From NCBI GenBank assembly GCA_907163375.1, contig CAJQUW010011254.1, positions 186,001 through 250,000 on the forward strand: a stretch of 64,000 bases of DNA. The letters run 5' to 3'. The notes beneath the pieces were generated by a model. The model worked only from the letters and a program-made list of their open reading frames with translations, did no database searches and was not told the origin of the DNA. The stretch comes from Prostheceraeus crozeri. Its lineage: Eukaryota > Platyhelminthes > Polycladida > Euryleptidae. A program made the translations under genes and the position numbers. The first letter of the stretch is position 1; each line of letters begins with the position of its first letter. Positions 57,999-64,000 of this stretch are shown here, piece by piece.

Positions 57999-58298
57999 TT
58001 TAATCTGATAGTCGCATTGTCGAACTGGAAAACCTGTACATGCAAGTGAATTAGAAAATTATCATGTCATAGAAATTTGTTGTTGCTGAAATTGGCTGCC
58101 CGAACTTGAACTTGAACTTGAGTGACTGAACCCGAACTTGTGTTCCTAAGCATTGAAGCTCAGGTGACGTATGCATAGAAACTGATAACAATAAACATTT
58201 AGAGTGGAAGTGAAGCTTCAAGAAATCCACAATGGTGGCAATAAAATCGCACGCATTTTCACATAGATATCCTCGTGAACGGCTGTATCATTGGGTTA

Positions 58299-58677
58299 GG
58301 CCTCAGTCACACTGAAAGCAAAGCAAACACGAGCGTCCCGAGTAAACGTATGTCCACAATTAGATTGCTTGTCTGTATCACTTGTTCGATTACTATGTTA
58401 TTATGTCAGCAGATTGTGCCATTTCATTAACGCTACGTGTTCCAGTGCTTCCTTTATAGTCAAACAGAAGAAGAGGCGACCTGTCTTAGCCCTCAGCCAC
58501 AATGCCAGCTTTTCCAAGCGTTTCCGGGCAAAGCGCTTTGCAGCAAATATAAAGTCATCATTACAGCAGTTGTAGATTGCAACAGTGCTAGCAAAGCAAA
58601 CCAGAGCGATTAATACCTTACAGACATACGTTTGCTCGACACGCTCGTGTTTGCTTTGCTTTCAGTGTGGCTAAGGC
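58299..58677. mobile_element. Harbinger-type MITE X (interleaved with Y)
   Basis: Left end GGCCTCAGTCACACTGAAAG and the inverse of the right end CTTTCAGTGTGGCTAAGGCC are flanked by TTA (58296-58298 and 58678-58680), the PIF/Harbinger target size. Arms of about 55 bases also share ACACGAGCG and ACGTATGTC. Confidence 0.65.
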
Positions 58678-58825
58678 CTTAATCTGTGGTCCGCAAGCTA
58701 TTAATCGCTCTGGTTTGCTTTGCTGGCAGTGTTGCAATCTACAACTGCTGTAATGATGACTTTATATTTACTGCAAAGCGCTTTGCTCGGAAACGCTTGG
58801 AAAAGCTGGCAGTGTGGCTGAGGCC
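58488..58825. mobile_element. Harbinger-type MITE Y (interleaved with X), ~125-bp arms
   Basis: Left end GCCCTCAGCCACAATGCCAG and right end CTGGCAGTGTGGCTGAGGCC are inverted with TTA on both sides (58485-58487 and 58826-58828). Arms of about 125 bases (58488-58612 and 58700-58825) include GCAAAGCGCTTTGC and a shared TAAAGTCATCATTACAGCAG stretch. The right arm of X lies in the loop of Y. Confidence 0.7.
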
Positions 58826-58974
58826 TTAGAATCAGTCACATATGTAAATCTAAGCTTTTCATTGGTGGTTCATGCTCCAACTTAGTTCCCCGGATGCGCA
58901 ATCTATTTCTATGGACGTGTGATTGAAATTGGCTTCGCTGTCTATGGTATTCGAAATTGCAGACGTTGGAACTC

Positions 58975-59110
58975 ACATTAATCCGCAAGCGACGCACGAC
59001 TTTTTTCCTATCTCTGTAAGGTATTAAAAATTGCTTTTGGCCCACTTAGTAATTTCGTCGATGTGCCGGCGATTTCGAATTAATCACACTTCTAGAAAAC
59101 CGAAGCAGAT
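58975..59110. repeat. Dispersed repeat shared with 51345-51480
   Basis: Both contain ATCCGCAAGCG/TCCGCAAGCGG, a CCTATCTCTG stretch and GCCCACTTAGTAA. The minus-strand frames of this repeat (51187-51417 and 58836-59045) share a short N-terminus (MGKKKFLFP versus MGQKQFLIP), which I attribute to repeat identity. Confidence 0.6.
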
Positions 59111-59860
59111 AAACAAAATATTTAATTCTGTGTCTAAGTGCAACAACATATGAGTGCACCGAATGTCAAATGCCAATATTTTGAACTTCAACACCTTTTT
59201 TGACTATGTATTTACTTCTTTTCTTTTTATGTTTGTGCCTGAGAAGGCGGATTTGAAAGAGAAATTTCGAATTAAAAATAATATGAATAGTCTAGTAATT
59301 TGGCTTACATTTTAGAAAGCAATTCTGAGAATTTCAAATACCTATACTTGAAACATTTGAATTAGGTTTAGAAGTTAATGACAAGAAAAAAACTTGTCGA
59401 GATATCTATTTAATTTTATGTCTTTGGCAAATACAGGTGCGTTTGATAAGTGACCGATAATTTCCTATTGTTTGTCGCGGGGCATGGTGAATTGAGAACA
59501 CAATTAGCTTTCGGCGATTAGTCAAAGAGAATATATTAATATTGAGACATGAAATGTCAGACTGCAGACTAAATAATCTTGAGAATAATTGCCAACGTTG
59601 AGTCTTTCAACAAATATTTAACTTTTTAAAGGGAACAACTATTGCTTGCTGAAACTGATCGCATCATTCTTGATTTGTTATGACGGCTAATTGCATTGTC
59701 GTCGGTAAGAATATCATTTTTATATTACTCGGAATATCAGGCGAGTTGGTTGTGACGCCAATGTTCTGCTAATGTTCCGCGTGATTTATTTTTTGCCTAT
59801 TCGTTTACTTCCATGCTATTGAGGTACATCTGAATTTCAATTAATTGATATTTACGCGTT
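59111..59860. other. No recognisable gene
   Basis: AT-rich sequence without motif, long frame or repeat that I can identify. Confidence 0.4.
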
Positions 59861-59867
59861 GCGTGTG

Positions 59868-60065
59868 GTCTCCGTGGCGCAGTGGTTAAGTGCTTGGCCT
59901 AGTGGTCTCTTGGTCCAGAGGTCAAGCCCCGAAAGTGACATTGTAAGACGGCAGGAAAGACATTCCGACCAGAAGTGCCACAACGCTCCAGGAAAGTCTG
60001 ACTTTGTCTGCACCGCCCAAGCCCCATGTGTGGGGAAGTAGTGACGTTAAATCTTCATTTTAAGC
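59868..60065 (+). mobile_element. SINE family A, tRNA-derived, best copy
   Basis: Box A (TGGCGCAGTGG, 59875-59885) and box B (GGTCAAGCCC, 59920-59929) mark a tRNA-like head. The tail contains GACGGCAGGAAAG and GGGGAAGTAGTGACGTTAAA. Copies occur at 22325-22480 and, inverted, at 60719-60815. Confidence 0.82.
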
Positions 60066-60479
60066 CCAAAAATTGCAAGATGATTGAATTGAACTTTGGG
60101 ATTGAAGAGGACAAGAATGCTATTCAAGTTCTGTCACCAGCTCTTGCTTCGGTATCGTTTGTCATTAATCATTTTGCTTACGTCCATCTTCATTATCTGA
60201 CCGCCTTTTACGCCCACGTCAAACTCCCGAACACCATCGCGCTATGAACGTACACAGAATGTCCCCGGATTACCGACACCTTGTAGGCTCAACACTGAAA
60301 AAGATGGTATAATATCTAGTATATTATGCACGCAGGAATACTACTCGCACCTATCGAGAAAGAAAGACGAAAAACAGCACAAATCGTGATTAGGCACTTG
60401 ATGATCAATTTAGAACAATTGTTAACAATGAAGAAGACAAGGACAGTGTAGAAGTGTCAAGTAATAACAGGCCTTGTAC

Positions 60480-60606
60480 CAGAATTGTAAGTGGGTCAAC
60501 GAAACTTGACCCATGTGACCCACGACCCACCGATTTTTCGGAAAAACATGACCCTCACGGTTTTGTGACCTACTTGACCTATGACCCACAACCGCTCCCA
60601 ACTCTG
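60480..60606. mobile_element. 127-bp hAT MITE related to the GTGGGTC element
   Basis: The ends CAGAATTGTAAGTGGGTC and the inverse of CCGCTCCCAACTCTG match the termini of the element at 20497-22201. The flanking octamers CCTTGTAC and CATTGCAC match at 6 of 8. It consists of little more than the two terminal regions joined. Confidence 0.78.
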
Positions 60607-60718
60607 CATTGCACAATCAAACATCTTGGTGCTCACTATGATGAAGCTTTTACATCACTACTCCCCTTACTTGGGGCTTGGACGGTGCTGACATAGTCAG
60701 ACTTATGAAGCGTTGTAG

Positions 60719-60815
60719 TAATTTCAGTCCGGATGCCCTTCCTGCCGACTTCCAATGACACCTTCGGGGCTCGACCTCTAGACCAAAAGATCGCTAGGCC
60801 AAGCACCTAACCACT
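60719..60815 (-). mobile_element. SINE family A, inverted copy
   Basis: Read on the minus strand it runs AGTGGTTAGGTGCTTGGCCT, then the box B region AGGTCGAGCCCCGAAGG, then GTCGGCAGGAAGGG, matching the copy at 59868. Confidence 0.75.
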
Positions 60816-61557
60816 AATTTATTTATCATTTTAGTCAGTTGTAGGGCATTCAGTTTTAATTCAGTGTGTTGAACACAATCAGTGCGTCCATAGACAGATT
60901 TGAAATGAATTAACTTGTTTGTTGACTCCACTGGTGTTTACAAAAGCAGATCTACATTGATTGTTTATCATTTTAAAGGTGTAGTTCGGTACTTTTTACG
61001 TATCAATTTTATTAGCAAAAACGGAAGACATAACACTCTTTATTATGTTCCACCGGATGTTTTCATCTCAGTCATCACCGTTGAAGAGAGATAACTTGTC
61101 TAATGTCAAGCTATGACGTCACAGAGGACGATGATGATTCCCGGCTGCATCGCAGCCGATCGCTGCACACCTCTAACAGGGAAGTTCACATGCTTCGCGC
61201 AGTTTCACCGTCCCACGCACGAAGATGGACAATCAAGGTAATTATTTATCGTCATACATGTGCTGTTGAGAATTACGGTTTTATGTGACAATGTAATTAT
61301 AGAGAGCATAACCACTATGCCACGATATTTTAATTGAATTCCAATTTTTTCGTCATTTTTCATTTAGTTACACATACTGTACAAGTATCATAAAATTTCA
61401 TTAGCAGTGCCTGTACCTGCACTACATATGAGATATAGAAAGACTTACTTTACGCAGCCGATAGTCAAAAGAAAACTGGTAGCAGTAAATCCAAAACATT
61501 CATTTCAATTTCTTACTAATAATCATTGCCAGTATACAAAGTCGCCAGACGTAATTT

Positions 61558-62141
61558 TTAGTAGAAGTGCGCCGGCTTACGGCCCATCTTTTCGTTGCTT
61601 TCCTGTATGTCTCCGATCAAGACACATGGTTCAGAAGATCTCACATGATTTCTTACCAATTCCATTTGAATGGAATATGCCTCCGACACAGTGGGCTCAA
61701 CATACTTTTTTTGAATATCATAAAATCGTGTTTTCCGTATCATATGTAAATTCATACCATCAGAAATTTCTTTCAGTGTTGAAAATGTGTTGCCAGAAAT
61801 GATTGTCGCGGAAGTTACTGCAATATTACCAAGAAATGACTGATCAACTTTCGGTTGAGAATGCCAAAACAATTTATGTCCACCAATAGTGCAAGTTATA
61901 TCAACAGTAATAGCCGATCCAACCGCTCGAATGCTCAAATCAGCTTGAGATAAGCGTTCACCACATTGCGGACAAAATTTGAGCAACTGATTCAAGCAGG
62001 ATTCATAGACAATGAAACATTGCTCCTCTGCAAAACCTTGCTGATCATTTTCAAATGTTTCGAATTCATAAACGTACTCGTCATCATCATCGCTCGCGGA
62101 ATTTGATGAGCAGTTTTCAAAATCCGGATCAAGGGTGTCGT
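61558..62141 (-). pseudogene. Kolobok transposase exon 2, core truncated
   Basis: The acceptor CGCATTTGCAG precedes 62141 and the reading phase matches exon 1 (G|AC = Asp). The product starts DTLDPDFENC with an acidic stretch (SASDDDDEYVYEFETFEN). A Cys motif (FCPQCGERL) follows, then GGHKLFWHSQPKVDQSFLGN and STLKEISDGMNLHMIRKTRF, typical of the central part of Kolobok-like proteins. It ends shortly after SEPCVLIGD, where the catalytic DDE part would begin; the following frame (to 61558) does not match. The remaining acidic residues are deleted or unreadable. Confidence 0.75.
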
Positions 62142-62513
62142 CTGCAAATGCGATAACTCACAATATCCGAACGACAACTCGGATAGAGCAGTAGGCCAAA
62201 TCAAAAAAAATCTTCATAATAAAATTTCTTTTCCAATACATCAGTTGATAGATCATCACAGATCTTAATGAATGTTTGTACTGATGTTTAACCGCTTGAA
62301 AACTTATTTTAAAGTGGTATTGAAATAAATCGTTATTATTGTTAAATGTAAAGAGTCATACTAAAATATTAAAAGAAAGTTTACTTATAGACTATTTGGT
62401 GCGACTTAAAGTTGTATTTTATGGCAAGATAGATTGCTTGAATACAAAATGTAGCTAAAGTATTTTCTGTAACATTTACCACTAAATAACAATTTTCGAT
62501 CAATTTTACTCAC

Positions 62514-62940
62514 CAAGAATCCGTTCGGGGCTTCCAACAACCGAAGTACACGTATCTGTTGAGAATGATGTATCCACATCGATGTTCGATCGACTTGCGT
62601 TCAATTTATCGATGGCTTTGCTTCGACGAAAAGGTAAATTCACGATCAGTGGAACCTTCCCCAAATTCAAAGTCGGCACAGCATTCTCTTTCAAAGAATA
62701 GGGTCGTCTTATTTTATATTGCTCATGCAATAACGTATACTGAAGGTTGATTTCTTTATCTTTGTCAGCAAAATGAATTGAACAGACACGGCTGTGAGCT
62801 GATGGTTTAAAGTTGGCCCTACCAATTTTTTCACACCAAAGTTTTCTCAATTTCTTATCGGAGGGAAACTTATGAAAACACAACTTATTAGTATTTTTAG
62901 TGCTGTTATTACTACACTTATAAACGCAACACTGCACCAT
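62514..62940 (-). pseudogene. Kolobok transposase exon 1: THAP zinc finger
   Basis: I start at the Met of MVQCCVYKCSNNSTKN because THAP domains begin there; another Met lies three codons upstream. The zinc ligands and core are visible: C-x4-C at the start, FHKFPSDKKLRKLWCEKIG in the middle, VCSIHFADKD with the final Cys/His pair, and the closing ENAVPTL motif. The exon ends CGG ATT CTT G|GTGAGT, a strong donor in phase 1. THAP fingers bind the element ends. The exon itself is open; the gene is incomplete downstream. Confidence 0.85.
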
Positions 62941-63243
62941 GATTGTCAAGCACTGACGGACTAAATGAGTTTTGCTTTAATTCACAACTCGAAGCACGGC
63001 GTGATCCCTGCCTGAAGTCGATGTACAACGCGCACATTCGTGCAGTCACCACACGAGACAGCGCTATCCGGTGATATTCTCCCTCAATCCAATCGTCCTC
63101 TATGACGTCACAGTTGTATCTTCTGACAGCTGCAGCGTCTAAACAAAGAGATTTGATAGCGAGAGAGATGTCTCATTTTACTCACCAGATATCAATGTCA
63201 TAATTGAGGCAAAGTTAAAAATTGGACCGAACTACACCTTTAA

Positions 63244-63797
63244 GTAGTGAGTTGAACATGCTGTTTTTTCGTGATCTTTGAGTACCTCTTAATTGTTTTT
63301 CCAGGTCAAGGATTTAATCAAATGATATTTGCAATTATTCATGGCATTGACCTGAGACTATCTCCATGCATCTGTTGACATTACATTTTCTTCAATAACA
63401 TTTCATCAATAATTCAAAGCCACACCTAGCATAACAATTTAAACTAACAGTAAAAAATAAATAAATTTCCAAGTCGTGTCGGTTGTTATTTACATACAGG
63501 ATGCTGCACACCGTTTTCTCAACATAATGTTTGACTTTTAAAACTGTAGATGAATTATTACATTTCTGCTTTTCACGCAAGCAAATTTGATTTTAAAAAG
63601 CGTAAACCTTACGTTGTATGCATCGTCCCATCACATGAAGTTGAAAATTTCGGAAATTTCCCTCATCTAGCACCTTTGCCAACCGGCACTTTATCGCATC
63701 TACAAAGGAGTCCAGATAAGCGAGGATAGCCAATTTATGTCACACATCATATGTACATTTCATTAAACCATAGAATGCACCCATAGACGTTTAACCA
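63244..63797. other. No recognisable gene
   Basis: Host flank of the Kolobok element with no coding signal. Confidence 0.4.
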
Positions 63798-63798
63798 C

Positions 63799-64000
63799 CG
63801 GCGCAGTGGCCTTGTAGTAGAGTATTCACTCTGCGCCCGGGAGACCTGGTTTCAAGTCTTGGTCGGGTCAAACTTAAGACTTTTTGATCAGGTACACTCT
63901 GCATTCTTGCTGAGCACTAAGAACAAAAGAATAAGAGTAGGATAAATGGATCGCCGAATGCGCTTCCGAGTATAAACAAGGAACATTATTAAACATCTTA
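63799..64000 (+). mobile_element. SINE family B, copy running to the window edge
   Basis: The head GCAGTGGCCTTGTAGTAGAG, the box B-like GGTTTCAAGTC, and the body landmark GCGCTTCCGAGT align with the copy at 51682-51960. Confidence 0.75.

Larger units (their letters stand above)
54067..58036 (+). mobile_element. DD32E-type IS630/Tc1/mariner element carrying a Penelope-like insertion
   Basis: The left end CAGGTTTTCCTACACGAC and the inverse of the right end CAGGTTTTCCAGTTCGAC lie next to TA (54065-54066 and 58037-58038). The transposase is on the plus strand. A Penelope-like element occupies 55687-57998, close to the right end. Without it the transposon is about 1.6 kb. Confidence 0.82.
60977..63239 (-). 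mobile_element. Kolobok-type transposon with THAP domain, TTAA flanked
   Basis: The ends AGGTGTAGTTCGGT and ACCGAACTACACCT are exact inverses. TTAA lies directly outside each (60973-60976 and 63240-63243). A THAP-domain exon and a second exon lie on the minus strand. THAP plus TTAA is the Kolobok combination. The catalytic end of the transposase is missing, so the 2.26-kb copy is probably non-autonomous. Confidence 0.82.

Noticed and set aside
51187-59045. Two similar minus-strand starts (MGKKKFLFP at 51417 and MGQKQFLIP at 59045) suggesting a gene family
   Set aside because: The similarity extends across the surrounding DNA regardless of frame, so it is a dispersed repeat.
59868-59945. Possible functional tRNA gene
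   Set aside because: The same head plus body occurs at 22325 and 60719; it is SINE family A.
60454-60696. 80-codon frame
   Set aside because: It runs through the 127-bp hAT MITE and consists of its terminal repeats.
1-64000. LTR retrotransposons, retroviral genes or Polintons
   Set aside because: No capsid, integrase, protease or packaging motifs and no long direct terminal repeats were recognised; the only retroelements seen are LINE-type and Penelope-like.
1-64000. CRISPR arrays, operons, bacterial promoters
   Set aside because: No regularly spaced direct repeats of that kind occur, and the exon-intron structure plus SINEs show animal nuclear DNA.

Overview
The window looks like AT-rich nuclear DNA of an invertebrate animal, most likely marine and possibly a spiralian. 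The signs are host exons bounded by GT/AG introns, tRNA-derived SINEs, and a mix of Tc1/mariner, piggyBac, hAT, Kolobok, P/THAP, Penelope-like and CR1/Jockey-type elements. I cannot name the species. I recognise no operons, rRNA, CRISPR array, LTR retrovirus or Polinton.

About half to two thirds of the window is identifiable transposon sequence, much of it nested. 0-12 kb: a Tc1 end at the left edge; an IS630/Tc1/mariner element with D(41)D spacing (700-2302); a Tc1 element with a full-length ORF but a Lys at the catalytic Glu position (3202-4601); a piggyBac (5881-8503) with TTAA target duplications; a hAT-type MITE (9149-9877); and a LINE-type 3' ORF relic. A moderately repetitive sequence (called R1 here) recurs between them. 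12-15 kb: a decayed, interrupted D(46)D transposase next to a long GA microsatellite. 16-20 kb: the clearest host gene, a small secreted C-type lectin (18142-18687).

19.9-31 kb: a short Penelope-like fossil; a GGGTC-rich hAT MITE; a 5-kb hAT element (22712-27682) whose transposase is split by a 2.9-kb element with a 6-bp target duplication, which itself holds a mariner relic and a GGGCCC minisatellite; an internally deleted piggyBac (27768-29492); and a hAT-like MITE. 30.8-38.2 kb: fragments of host genes. Two minus-strand exons with matching splice phase encode an unrecognised Ser-rich protein, and a plus-strand first exon encodes a secreted Cys-rich protein. Three copies of a CATAGAG-ended MITE lie in this part and at 50 kb.

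39.1-49.0 kb: one 9.9-kb hAT element with a perfect 8-bp target duplication. It carries a transposase fragment with a long coiled-coil tail and has been invaded by a mariner-like element, a Tc1 element and a nearly full-length CR1/Jockey-like LINE. 50-64 kb: SINEs, a P-element/THAP9-like relic, a DD32E-type transposon with a Penelope-like element in its right terminal repeat, interleaved Harbinger-type foldbacks, and a THAP-bearing Kolobok element with an intact splice junction.

Nothing suggests the genes work as a pathway. The main story is repeated transposon-into-transposon insertion, datable by nesting, around a few small host exons. All family calls are from reading motifs by eye and no searches were run.
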